Shown here: positions 1-6,055 of the stretch, piece after piece
How the letters are laid out: each line of letters starts with the position of its first letter
Position numbering within the stretch: position 1 is the stretch's first letter
NCBI GenBank assembly: GCA_003501525.1
Contig: DNPI01000207.1
Coordinates: forward strand, 12,061 to 19,807
Reading direction: 5' to 3'
Length of the DNA stretch: 7,747 nt
From: Planctomycetota bacterium
Lineage (GTDB): Bacteria; Planctomycetota; UBA1135
Position numbers and translations under genes: made by a program
Notes under the pieces: model-generated
Told to the model about the DNA's origin: nothing
Databases searched by the model: none
What the model saw: only the letters and a program-made list of their open reading frames with translations

Positions 1-227
1 GTAGGCTGGGTGAAAACGGCTTGTGCTCCAGCAGTCTCTGCTATGGCGGCTAGCTCTTCGCAATCAACAGCGACTACCACTCGAGAAGGAAGGGATGCTT
101 GTAAACACTGCTCGACAGTGTGAGCTAGTAGTGGCTTGCCTGATTCGGCTAGCGATAGCTTTTTAGGGAGCCGTGTCGAGTCCCGCCTTGCAGGAATTAC
201 AACAATGGCCTCCTCTTTCGAGTTCAA
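1..227 (-). CDS. kdsB: 3-deoxy-manno-octulosonate cytidylyltransferase (CMP-Kdo synthetase), N-terminal part, cut by window edge
   Basis: KdsB is a cytosolic enzyme that joins CTP and Kdo to give CMP-Kdo, the activated sugar used to build the inner core of lipopolysaccharide. About 75 codons are visible. Residues 7-20 read AIVVIPARRDSTRLPK, the nucleotide-binding signature of this family (IPAR-x-x-STRLP). A SGKPLLAHTVEQ segment then matches the usual GKP-x-x-x-H-x-x-E, and a VVVAVDCEELAAIAETAGAQAVFT segment matches the family's VIVATD...AVxxxGGxxxMT. I chose the TTG at 227-225 as start because it lies six bases after a GGAG ribosome site and inside the stop codon of the upstream lipoprotein gene (TTGA). 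Translation is therefore probably coupled to that gene. The rest of the gene lies left of the window, so the later catalytic motifs cannot be checked. Other sugar-acid cytidylyltransferases such as NeuA are related but fit less well. Confidence 0.85.
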   Translation of the reverse strand, partial: MNSKEEAIVVIPARRDSTRLPKKLSLAESGKPLLAHTVEQCLQASLPSRVVVAVDCEELAAIAETAGAQAVFTQP

Positions 228-763
228 CGCTTGCTCCCTCGCGTTTGTGCTTCTGAACGAAGTTTGTTTTGTTCTTCTAAGAAAAAACCTGCGCCTTTTT
301 CGTTGTCGACAACCTGAAACGACTGGTTAGCGTCGTAAATGGCTCGCACTGCGTTGCGGCAGTTTTGTACTAGATTTTGCCGTTCTTCGCCGTCGAAGGT
401 GCTGTACGCGAGAGTCCAGAATTGCCCATTCCTTTCGACCAGAATGCTTGTCCTCGCCCCAGGAACCCGCACTGTACCCTTGGTAGCTTCTTGAAAGAGA
501 CCGCTTTTTTCTAGTTGGAGGAGCAGTGCTCCCATTTGCAGGTCGTTGACGACTTTAAAGGTTGCTCCTTGCCGGGATTCCGAGTAGAAAGTGTCTTTGG
601 AGGTGTGGGATTCGTTGAGGACACCTATGGTTGCTCCAGTGCGGTGATCTTTAAGAGTGATTTGGCAGGGAGATGTTTCGGGTTGAATTTCGAAGTTAGA
701 TAGGATGGGTGCTCCACACCCCGTTATTAGGGATAGAAGCGTCAAAATAGTGCCTTTATGCAT
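224..763 (-). CDS. Predicted lipoprotein of unknown function upstream of kdsB
   Basis: I do not recognise this 179-residue protein. Its N-terminus is a short lipoprotein signal: Met-His-Lys, a hydrophobic run (TILTLLSLI), then the lipobox ITGC with Cys16 as the likely lipidated residue. The residue after Cys is Gly, not Asp, which in E. coli would favour outer-membrane sorting. The mature part looks like a compact alpha/beta domain. It has a DHRTGATIGVLNE segment, a GRT/GART-type strand region around residues 97-106, a FWTLAYSTFDGEE segment, and a charged C-terminal tail (EEQNKLRSEAQTRGSKR). No catalytic motif is obvious. The stop TGA overlaps the TTG start of kdsB, so the two form an operon. 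That hints at an envelope role but does not prove one. No clear Shine-Dalgarno precedes the ATG. Two more Cys residues (C33 and about C135) could form a disulfide. Confidence 0.85.
   Translation of the reverse strand: MHKGTILTLLSLITGCGAPILSNFEIQPETSPCQITLKDHRTGATIGVLNESHTSKDTFYSESRQGATFKVVNDLQMGALLLQLEKSGLFQEATKGTVRVPGARTSILVERNGQFWTLAYSTFDGEERQNLVQNCRNAVRAIYDANQSFQVVDNEKGAGFFLEEQNKLRSEAQTRGSKR
234..240 (-). promoter_or_regulatory. Ribosome binding site deciding the TTG start of kdsB
   Basis: On the minus strand GAGGGAG lies six bases before TTG at 227-225. It sits inside the end of the lipoprotein gene and supports a coupled, non-ATG start for kdsB. Confidence 0.6.
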
Positions 764-786
764 TTCAGGGTTGAAGAAGGTCTCCT

Positions 787-808
787 GGACCGGACAATTG
801 TCCTGTCC
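787..808. promoter_or_regulatory. 22-bp near-palindrome in the divergent promoter spacer (candidate operator)
   Basis: The core GGACAATTGTCC (792-803) is a perfect 12-bp palindrome. It is flanked by GGAC (787-790) and GTCC (805-808), which extends the dyad to 22 bp with one mismatched pair (791/804). It lies in the 75-bp spacer between the lipoprotein-kdsB pair (minus) and the methyltransferase-kinase pair (plus), where both promoters must sit unless they lie inside genes. A dimeric regulator site is the simplest reading. No T-run follows it in either direction, so a terminator is unlikely. The binding protein is not in the window. Confidence 0.35.
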
Positions 809-838
809 CTTCTCAGGACTCGCAACCCCGTCTGAACT

Positions 839-1435
839 ATGAACTCTAGATTCACACCTATTCGACTCTTGCGCAAGTGCGTAGCGTTTTTGAGCGGATT
901 CCTTTTAATTGCGGCCTCCGACCCTCGGCCTCTTACTTTTTGGGTAGGTAGCTTGTTAGTTGTCTTCGCTTGGGCCTTGAGAATTTGGTCTTTTGGGCAC
1001 TTAGATAAAAATCTTCATATGACCACTACTGGGCCCTATGCGCACACCCGTAATCCCGCTTACCTTGGCTCCTTTATTGCACTTCTCGGAGTCGGCTTGG
1101 CAGCTGGAAATCCCTCCACCTTTCGTGGGCAAGTCGTTTGGGTTTTTCTTGTCGTTTTGGCCCTGATTTTCGTTATCGAATATCTCCCACGCAAATTTCA
1201 ACGGGAATATCCTCGCTTGCGCAAGATTTTTGGAGAGGATTTGGACAGGCATGCACGTCATGTCCCGGATTTTCTTCCGAGGCTACGACCTTGGCGCAGT
1301 GGCGATCCACGAAAATTTTCTTGGAGTCGTGTTACGGCGAATCATGAATGGCCATGGGGTTTGGTTCTAGGATTGGCGCTGATTGGGATTGCAACTGTCC
1401 ATAAATGGTCGCCTTTTGTTGGGTTTGCGGGATGA
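839..1435 (+). CDS. Isoprenylcysteine carboxyl methyltransferase-like integral membrane protein (ICMT/PEMT-type)
   Basis: This 198-residue membrane protein probably transfers a methyl group from S-adenosylmethionine to a lipid or lipid-like substrate. About five hydrophobic segments are visible, near residues 13-27, 33-51, 72-90, 97-115 and 172-188. The family signature is clear: TTTGPYAHTRNPAYLG at 62-77 matches the T-x-GPY-x-x-x-RNP-x-YLG motif. A cytosolic stretch at about 118-149 (REYPRLRKIFGEDLDRH, then HVPDFLP) matches the FG-x-x-Y...VP-x-FLP end of the cofactor-binding region. Bacteria lack prenylated CAAX proteins of the eukaryotic kind, so the true substrate is unknown. Members also include phospholipid- and quinone-type methyltransferases. 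Its stop overlaps the next gene's start (ATGA at 1432-1435), so it is probably coupled to the kinase. No Shine-Dalgarno precedes the ATG. The extra C-terminal transmembrane segment after the motif is a slight departure from the minimal family layout. Confidence 0.85.
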   Translation: MNSRFTPIRLLRKCVAFLSGFLLIAASDPRPLTFWVGSLLVVFAWALRIWSFGHLDKNLHMTTTGPYAHTRNPAYLGSFIALLGVGLAAGNPSTFRGQVVWVFLVVLALIFVIEYLPRKFQREYPRLRKIFGEDLDRHARHVPDFLPRLRPWRSGDPRKFSWSRVTANHEWPWGLVLGLALIGIATVHKWSPFVGFAG

Positions 1436-2112
1436 CGAAGCTGCGTGTTTGGTCTAGGGAAGAGTTTGAAAAATCTCCAAAGGATCCCCTAGGTCGGGCT
1501 TCTCAATGCAAGCCAAAGGTGTACAGGGTGTTGGGGCCTTCTGGCCCATGTGTGGTAAAGGATGTTTCAGGGCATTCGCTTTTCGGTCGCTTTTTAGGCA
1601 GGTGGCTGTTGGCTCGCGAAGTTCGTGCATTAATAAAATTAGTAGGAGTTGAAGGTGTTCCTCAGATTCTTTTTCGTATTGATAAGAATGCTATTGCGAT
1701 GTCGCTACTCCCAGGCCGCCCCTTGAATAGGGATAGTTTTTGCAGGCAGCCGCGTTTAATTGCGGCTCGCTTGTCGGCTTTGACCGAAGCGATTCATGAG
1801 AAAGGTGTCTTTCATATGGATCTCCGCCAAAGGCAAAATATTTTGTTAGACGATGAGGGTGGAGTGAGCTTTGTAGATTTTGGGGCGGCATTCTCTCCGG
1901 GTATTTTGGGTCGCTGGTGTTGGGGTAGAGCGATGTCGTGGGTAGATAGACAGGGCGTAACCAAATTTCTCGCCCGGTGGGCGCCGGATGAGTTGACGCT
2001 TGAGGAAGCGCGAGGGGTACTACTTGCTCAGCGTCTCAGGAAATTGTGGTTTTTGAGTCCTCACAACCCTGAGGGGGAGGAAGAAGCTGCGCGCAAAAAA
2101 TTGGACATTTGA
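1432..2112 (+). CDS. Small kinase-fold protein of the Kdo/WaaP (lipopolysaccharide kinase)/RIO-like superfamily
   Basis: This 226-residue cytosolic protein has a reduced protein-kinase fold. Visible landmarks are CVVKD with Lys43 (ATP-binding lysine), AREVRAL with Glu63 (helix C glutamate), SLLPGRPL around 91-98 (hinge region), HMDLRQRQNILLD at 128-140 (catalytic loop; Asp130 and Asn136), and VDFG at 148-151 (metal-binding Asp149). All key catalytic residues are present, so it should be active. The length and the H-x-DLRQRQN loop point to the lipopolysaccharide kinase (Kdo/WaaP)-like group rather than the larger Ser/Thr kinases. The position opposite kdsB makes a role on Kdo or another envelope sugar or lipid plausible, but the substrate is an inference. 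I chose ATG 1432 over ATG 1405 because it gives an ATGA overlap with the methyltransferase gene, and because the extra nine residues would only read through that gene's end. The C-terminus is charged (GEEEAARKK). Confidence 0.8.
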   Translation: MTKLRVWSREEFEKSPKDPLGRASQCKPKVYRVLGPSGPCVVKDVSGHSLFGRFLGRWLLAREVRALIKLVGVEGVPQILFRIDKNAIAMSLLPGRPLNRDSFCRQPRLIAARLSALTEAIHEKGVFHMDLRQRQNILLDDEGGVSFVDFGAAFSPGILGRWCWGRAMSWVDRQGVTKFLARWAPDELTLEEARGVLLAQRLRKLWFLSPHNPEGEEEAARKKLDI

Positions 2113-2137
2113 CAAAGGCAATTCATTGTTCGATATC
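2109..2137 (+). promoter_or_regulatory. Possible sigma-70-type promoter for the LysM-anmK pair
   Basis: A perfect TTGACA lies at 2109-2114, overlapping the TGA stop of the kinase gene. At a 17-bp spacing there is GATATC (2132-2137), which matches the -10 consensus only partly. The position fits a promoter for the gene starting at 2226 and would leave a leader of about 80 nt. It is weak evidence on its own. The stretch 2113-2225 shows no gene. Confidence 0.25.
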
Positions 2138-2213
2138 CAGCGCATATAGAGGCAAGAGAAAACACTTGGATTGAGGGACTTGGGTCGATACCTTGGGAGC
2201 CTACCCCAGGGAC

Positions 2214-2219
2214 GGGGGA
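2214..2219 (+). promoter_or_regulatory. Ribosome binding site deciding the ATG start of the LysM gene
   Basis: GGGGGA lies six bases before ATG 2226. This selects that ATG over the in-frame TTG at 2193, whose extra eleven residues would spoil the membrane-anchor N-terminus. Confidence 0.6.
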
Positions 2220-2225
2220 AAATTT

Positions 2226-2822
2226 ATGGGTCGACTGGAGAAGCAAATAATTGCCAGTGCGCTTGCACTCGTGGGGGTCCTCCTCTCCGTAGTCGTTATC
2301 AACGGGCTTGAGCCTCGAATAGATCCGGATCCGCCTCTGCCTCCTACTGAATTTCCAGACAAAAGTGCGCTGCCTCCTTTGGTAATAACGGAGGGGGCTA
2401 CTGAAGTGGAGCTCCCACTCCAGCCGCCGATGATGATTTACCACGTTTCACTTGGCGAGACCTTTTGGAGTATTGCGGAGTCGGTTTTTGGCAATCGGAA
2501 TCGGTTTAACGAAATCGCGCTCGCCAATCCGAACTTCGCGCGTCGCCCTCTTCAGCCGGGTGATCAAATTTGGGTACCTCGACCACCTGCTGCTGCTGAA
2601 GAGATGCCGGAAATCCTTCAGGTCGATCAGCCTTTGCCTCAGGCGAAGCGTATTCACGTCGTAGTTAATGGAGACAGCCTCTGGAAAATAGCGAAGAAAT
2701 ATTACGGCAAGGAGGATTGGACGGCTCCGGGTGCTTGGAACAAGTACGAAGCTCGAATTCGCGACGCGAATCCAGGGATGGCTTCTGTGTTGCAGCTGGG
2801 GACTGAGATAGTTATTCCCTAG
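2226..2822 (+). CDS. Membrane-anchored protein with two LysM (peptidoglycan-binding) domains
   Basis: This 198-residue protein has a short basic start (MGRLEK) and a hydrophobic helix at 8-26. A proline- and acid-rich linker follows at about 29-69 (PDPPLPPTEFP). Two LysM domains come next. The first (71-118) begins IYHVSLGETFWSIAESVFG and ends LQPGDQIWVP. The second (142-198) begins RIHVVVNGDSLWKIAKKYYG and ends LQLGTEIVIP at the extreme C-terminus. LysM domains bind N-acetylglucosamine-containing glycans such as peptidoglycan, so the protein is probably fixed in the inner membrane and reaches the cell wall. No enzymatic domain is present, so it may be a scaffold or a wall-sensing factor. The second LysM has a longer insert (EDWTAPGAWNKYEAR) than the compact 44-50 residue module. 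Its TAG stop shares one base with the next gene's GTG start, so it is in an operon with anmK. Confidence 0.9.
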   Translation: MGRLEKQIIASALALVGVLLSVVVINGLEPRIDPDPPLPPTEFPDKSALPPLVITEGATEVELPLQPPMMIYHVSLGETFWSIAESVFGNRNRFNEIALANPNFARRPLQPGDQIWVPRPPAAAEEMPEILQVDQPLPQAKRIHVVVNGDSLWKIAKKYYGKEDWTAPGAWNKYEARIRDANPGMASVLQLGTEIVIP

Positions 2823-3964
2823 TGATGGCGGCTGACGCCGAGAGTCGAGATGCTCGGCTAGTTCTCGGCCTTATGTCCGGAACTTCTGCTGATGGCATTG
2901 ATATTGCTTTAATTGAAGTTGTTGGAGCGGGATTAACTAGGACAGCCCGCTTTTTGGGCGGAGGCATTTCTCCTTGGCCTAATTCAGTTGCGGAAGGGAT
3001 TCGTCTGGCGCCTGATTGGTCGTTGGAAGATTTTTCTGGCTGGCACTATCGCTTGGGTGTCCTCTTTGGAGCGGCAGCAAAAGACTTCTTAGATGACATG
3101 GGTGTCCCTGCTAATCGAATTCGTGCCATCGGCTGTCACGGGCAGACAGTGTTTCATCATGGAGGGAATCCTAAAGGGGGGACTTTGCAAGCTGGTGATA
3201 CGGCAATTGTTGCGGCTACTGCGGGAATTCCCACCGTAGGCGAATTCCGCTGGTCAGATTTGGCCGTTGGTGGCCAGGGGGCTCCGCTTAGCCCCTTTGC
3301 GGACTGGACATTGCATCGTGCAGTGGGCTCGTCATTGGGGATACTCAATTTAGGGGGTATTGCGAACTTCACTCTTCTTCGAGGAGATGAGGCTCCGCTC
3401 GGATGGGATTGCGGCCCAGCGAATGGTCCATTGGATGCCCTTGCTCGTCGCGAAGGTCTAGGGTTGTTCGATAAGGATGGAGCTTTTGCCTTGTCAGGTG
3501 TGTGCGTTTCCAGCTTGTTGGAAGTTTTACAGGCACATCCTTTTTTCCAGAAGGAACTGCCGCGAAGCACAGGTCTCGAAGAATTTGGAGAAGCTTTACT
3601 CCTCCGTGCTGAGGAAACTCACCAGGATGTTGCCTCTGAAGATTTGATGGCAACTTTTGTTGAGCTCGCGGCATGGGCAGTGTCCCATTCTCTTGAAAAA
3701 AGCGGTGGTCTTGAAGGTCCAATTTATGTCTGTGGTGGTGGCGCCCAGAATCCAGCGTTGATGCAGGCTTTGCATCGACATTTGGCTCCTCTCGATATTA
3801 ATTCCTATGCGAATTTGGGCTGGGACCCGGATTTAAGAGAGGCGGTAGCTTTTGCTCTTCTGGCCGATGCCTTTTTGGAAAATGAGGTTTCTAGCTGGCC
3901 GAGCACCACCGGAGCTGATTTTTCTTCCCCCCTGGGTCGTATTTGTTATCCCTCCATTCCTTGA
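2822..3964 (+). CDS. anmK: Anhydro-N-acetylmuramic acid kinase
   Basis: AnmK is a cytosolic peptidoglycan-recycling enzyme. It hydrolyses the 1,6-anhydro ring of anhydro-MurNAc and phosphorylates it with ATP to give MurNAc-6-phosphate. The 380-residue protein is full length and shows the family motifs in order: LGLMSGTSADGID (15-27), CHGQTVFHH (105-113), GGQGAPLSPFAD (150-161), LNLGGIANFT (175-184), WDCGPANGPLDA (195-206), STGLEEFG (249-256), YVCGGGAQNPALM (302-314) and DPDLREAVAFALLA (335-348). Asp196 stands where the proposed catalytic base of the family lies. The usual FDTGPGN reads WDCGPAN here, a mild variation that keeps Asp, Gly, Pro and Asn. The start is GTG 2822, which overlaps the LysM stop (TAGTG), or the directly following ATG 2825; the two differ by one residue. 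Neighbouring LysM and Kdo genes fit an envelope-metabolism cluster. Confidence 0.95.
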   Translation: MMAADAESRDARLVLGLMSGTSADGIDIALIEVVGAGLTRTARFLGGGISPWPNSVAEGIRLAPDWSLEDFSGWHYRLGVLFGAAAKDFLDDMGVPANRIRAIGCHGQTVFHHGGNPKGGTLQAGDTAIVAATAGIPTVGEFRWSDLAVGGQGAPLSPFADWTLHRAVGSSLGILNLGGIANFTLLRGDEAPLGWDCGPANGPLDALARREGLGLFDKDGAFALSGVCVSSLLEVLQAHPFFQKELPRSTGLEEFGEALLLRAEETHQDVASEDLMATFVELAAWAVSHSLEKSGGLEGPIYVCGGGAQNPALMQALHRHLAPLDINSYANLGWDPDLREAVAFALLADAFLENEVSSWPSTTGADFSSPLGRICYPSIP

Positions 3965-4039
3965 CCCCTTTTCGCGTGAACCTATCATGTTGCCGGGTAG
4001 TTCGGTCCTGCTAGAGGAACGCTATCCACAGCCTTTTTC

Positions 4040-4059
4040 GCCAATTCATTAGAATTGGC
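4040..4059. promoter_or_regulatory. 8-bp inverted repeat in the spacer before the HEAT-repeat gene
   Basis: GCCAATTC (4040-4047) and GAATTGGC (4052-4059) are perfect inverted copies around the 4-base loop ATTA. The element lies 22 bases before ATG 4082 and 75 bases after the anmK stop. It could be an operator, or a weak terminator for anmK. It is AT-rich in the stem and followed by TCTTACC rather than a T-run, so intrinsic termination is not convincing. The remainder of 3965-4081 shows no gene. Confidence 0.3.
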
Positions 4060-4081
4060 TCTTACCCCCCCATAAGCAAGC

Positions 4082-6055
4082 ATGATCCGCATTCGCACGG
4101 GCCTTCTCCTCTTTTCGATTTTTCTTACTCCGGCCTTATCTGCTCAGGATGTACAGCAGGTGTTTGGTCAAGGTATGGCTTCCTATCGCGCGGGTGATTT
4201 CGAAGAAGCTATTCAAAGTTTCCGCCAGGTTGTGAGCCTTGCTCCTGATCAAGTCGTTGCTCTAGAACTACTTAACGATAGTCAGGATGCTCTCCTTGAA
4301 TTGATGGTGGCAGGCGGAGAGTTTGAAACTTTTGCTTTAGAAATACTTGAGGCTGCTGCGGAAGCAGGCCGTGAAGCTATTCGTGATGAGGGCGCCGCGC
4401 AGGAAGTTGCAGCGGGGTGTTTTTCTGACTCGTATGGTGAGCGTGCACGTTCGATCTTTGAGTTAGGCGCCAGATTCGGCCCGTTTGCTTCAATTCCTTT
4501 GGTCAGTGAGCTTGCGTCGCAGAGTGAGAGCCGACGTCTTGCCGCTAACTATGCATTGTCGCGCTTGGGCAGCGAAGTTGTGGAGCCTTTGCTTGCGGCG
4601 AGCCACTCCTCCAACGTTGAGGTTCGCTTAGGCTGCCTTCTCGTTTTTGCGCAGCTAGGCGATGTCCGGACAAAGGGCAGAGTAGCTGACCTCGCCACGA
4701 GTGATGCTGACGGTAGTGTGCGTGCTATGGCCTCCAAAATTGGTGGGGGAAATGCTGGGGCCCTCTTGTTCGAACAAGGGTTGGCTTATGCCTCAAATAG
4801 CCCTGCTGGGCTCTCTCCTGCGGAGAATCATGGTGTCGTTTGGGTTGTCAATGGAGCTAACCTTTCCTTCTATGAAGTTCCGTCTCCTTTGGTTCCTCTT
4901 GAGCGGGCGAAGCAATGCTTCTTGCGGTCTCATGAACTTGGAAAGAGTGATGCTGCGGTGGAACTTGCTCTTGTTTATGCCTCCGAAATAGCAGCCCTTT
5001 CTGGTCTCGTGGATGGTGGACAGGATTCTTTCGAATCGGCTTTGCAGGCTCAGAAAGCAGCAAGCCTTACATTAGGGAACTCTGTACTCAATGCTGCTCT
5101 TGTTAAGGCGGTTGGGAGCGGAAATGCAGCGATAGCTATCGAGCTAATAGGTTTGCTTGATGGCCCCGGAAAGGCACCGAGCTCTGGGCTCGACGCGGCC
5201 CTCGATTCGGGCTCTCCTGGTGTTCGCACGGCAGCGGCTATTGCTAAAGCTGGTTCTGGTGTTTATGACTCGACCGTGGCCGGAGCGCTTGTGCGGGCTA
5301 TGAGCCTCGATGCGTCTCGTGTTGTACACATTGTCGACCCGGTTGGAGAAAGAGCAGCGATATTGGCTTCCAGCCTGGAGGATTCTGGAGTTACAGTGAC
5401 GAAGGCGACTTCCGGTGCGGATGGCCTCGTTAATTTGCATCTAGGGGCCGTTGCCGATGCTGTTGTCGTTGCTGATCCACTTCCAGACCTTTACGCGCAT
5501 CGTGTGGTTTCTGAGATTAAACGTGACGCGCGTAATGCAGATACTGCGATTTTTGTTTTAAGTAGTGGCTCTACAGGAGAAATCGATGGCGCGGAAGTTG
5601 TAGATGAAATCGATTCTGGTTCCATTACTTCAGCGTTCTCTGCTTTAGATGCTCAGCGTACTGGATATCTGGCAACGGCTTCTGCCGCTGCTCGCGCTAT
5701 GGCGTCTGTTGCGGTTCATGGTGGCGGTAAAGGTTTTGCCGATGGGATTGTTGCGGCTATTCAACGTGAAGATCAGGTTGCGGTACATGCTTTGACGGCT
5801 CTTGGTTGGGCGGGTAATTCTTCTCATGCGGCTGCAATGGAATCGGTTATTGGTGATTCTTCCCGGAGCGGAGCTGCGCGAATAGCCGCGGCGGATGCTT
5901 TGGCTGTCCTTGCATCCCGCACTGATGCGGAGGTTAACTCCCAAGTCCTGGAATCGGCTATGACAGAGGGAAATGCGGCTTTGGCCGCTTCTTGCGCTAG
6001 GGCTTTGGGTGCAGCAGCAGCCGGACATGTTCCGGCAATGGTTGTTGCTGGCTAA
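4082..6055 (+). CDS. Exported TPR/HEAT-repeat protein with an embedded receiver-like domain
   Basis: I do not recognise a named family for this 657-residue protein. Residues 1-21 form a signal peptide (MIRIRTGLLLFSIFLTP, then ALSA before QD). A TPR-like helix pair follows at about 24-57 (GMASYRAGDFEEAIQSFRQVV). Helical HEAT-like repeats lie at about 136-220 (LAANYALSRLGSEVVEPLLAA; VEVRLGCLLVFAQLGD; DGSVRAMAS) and again at about 533-650 (QVAVHALTALGWAGNSS; AARIAAADALAVLAS; ALAASCARALGAAAAG). A middle helical part carries an ERAKQCFLRSHELGKSDAA segment resembling another TPR. Between the HEAT blocks, 412-522 looks like a CheY-type receiver that has lost catalytic residues. With no enzyme motif, the likely role is an extracytoplasmic binding scaffold. 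No strong ribosome site precedes the ATG. The stop TAA is directly followed by a tRNA gene. Confidence 0.9.
   Translation: MIRIRTGLLLFSIFLTPALSAQDVQQVFGQGMASYRAGDFEEAIQSFRQVVSLAPDQVVALELLNDSQDALLELMVAGGEFETFALEILEAAAEAGREAIRDEGAAQEVAAGCFSDSYGERARSIFELGARFGPFASIPLVSELASQSESRRLAANYALSRLGSEVVEPLLAASHSSNVEVRLGCLLVFAQLGDVRTKGRVADLATSDADGSVRAMASKIGGGNAGALLFEQGLAYASNSPAGLSPAENHGVVWVVNGANLSFYEVPSPLVPLERAKQCFLRSHELGKSDAAVELALVYASEIAALSGLVDGGQDSFESALQAQKAASLTLGNSVLNAALVKAVGSGNAAIAIELIGLLDGPGKAPSSGLDAALDSGSPGVRTAAAIAKAGSGVYDSTVAGALVRAMSLDASRVVHIVDPVGERAAILASSLEDSGVTVTKATSGADGLVNLHLGAVADAVVVADPLPDLYAHRVVSEIKRDARNADTAIFVLSSGSTGEIDGAEVVDEIDSGSITSAFSALDAQRTGYLATASAAARAMASVAVHGGGKGFADGIVAAIQREDQVAVHALTALGWAGNSSHAAAMESVIGDSSRSGAARIAAADALAVLASRTDAEVNSQVLESAMTEGNAALAASCARALGAAAAGHVPAMVVAG
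5315..5647 (+). other. Receiver-like (CheY-fold) domain inside the exported HEAT protein
   Basis: This stretch encodes residues 412-522 and can be aligned by eye with the receiver fold. Strand 1 is VVHIVDP (Asp419 in place of the acidic pair), followed by helix GERAAILASSLEDSG. Strand 2 is VTVTKATS, and strand 3 is DAVVVADPLPD, whose Ala464-Asp465 lie at or next to the phospho-acceptor position. Strand 4 is TAIFVLSSGS, with Ser at the switch Ser/Thr site. Strand 5 is AEVVDEID, with no conserved lysine. Phosphotransfer is unlikely because of the missing residues and the export signal. Assignment is by pattern only; a Rossmann-like domain of another family is possible. Confidence 0.6.

Noticed and set aside
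136..330. 64-codon plus-strand open frame at the left end
   Set aside because: It is opposite kdsB and the lipoprotein, both of which have clear family or signal features. Its sequence has no recognisable domain.
1001..1261. 86-codon open frame on the minus strand inside the methyltransferase gene
   Set aside because: It lies wholly opposite a well supported gene, has no recognisable protein features and no ribosome site, so it is a shadow frame.
2191..2209. CCTTGGG...CCCCAGG partial hairpin before the LysM gene
   Set aside because: The stem has a mismatch and few pairs, there is no T-run, and no riboswitch consensus can be recognised around it.
2061..2444. 127-codon minus-strand open frame across the kinase end, spacer and LysM start
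   Set aside because: It overlaps two supported genes, its translation is rich in Arg, Ser and His without domain character, and it shows no start signal.
3157..3722. Long minus-strand open frames opposite anmK
   Set aside because: anmK carries all its family motifs here. The opposite frames give low-complexity, Pro/Arg/Ser-rich translations typical of antisense shadows.
4022..4030. CTATCCACA, one base from a DnaA box
   Set aside because: It is a single copy with a mismatch in a short spacer, with no cluster of boxes, AT-rich unwinding region or dnaA/dnaN genes nearby. An origin is not supported.
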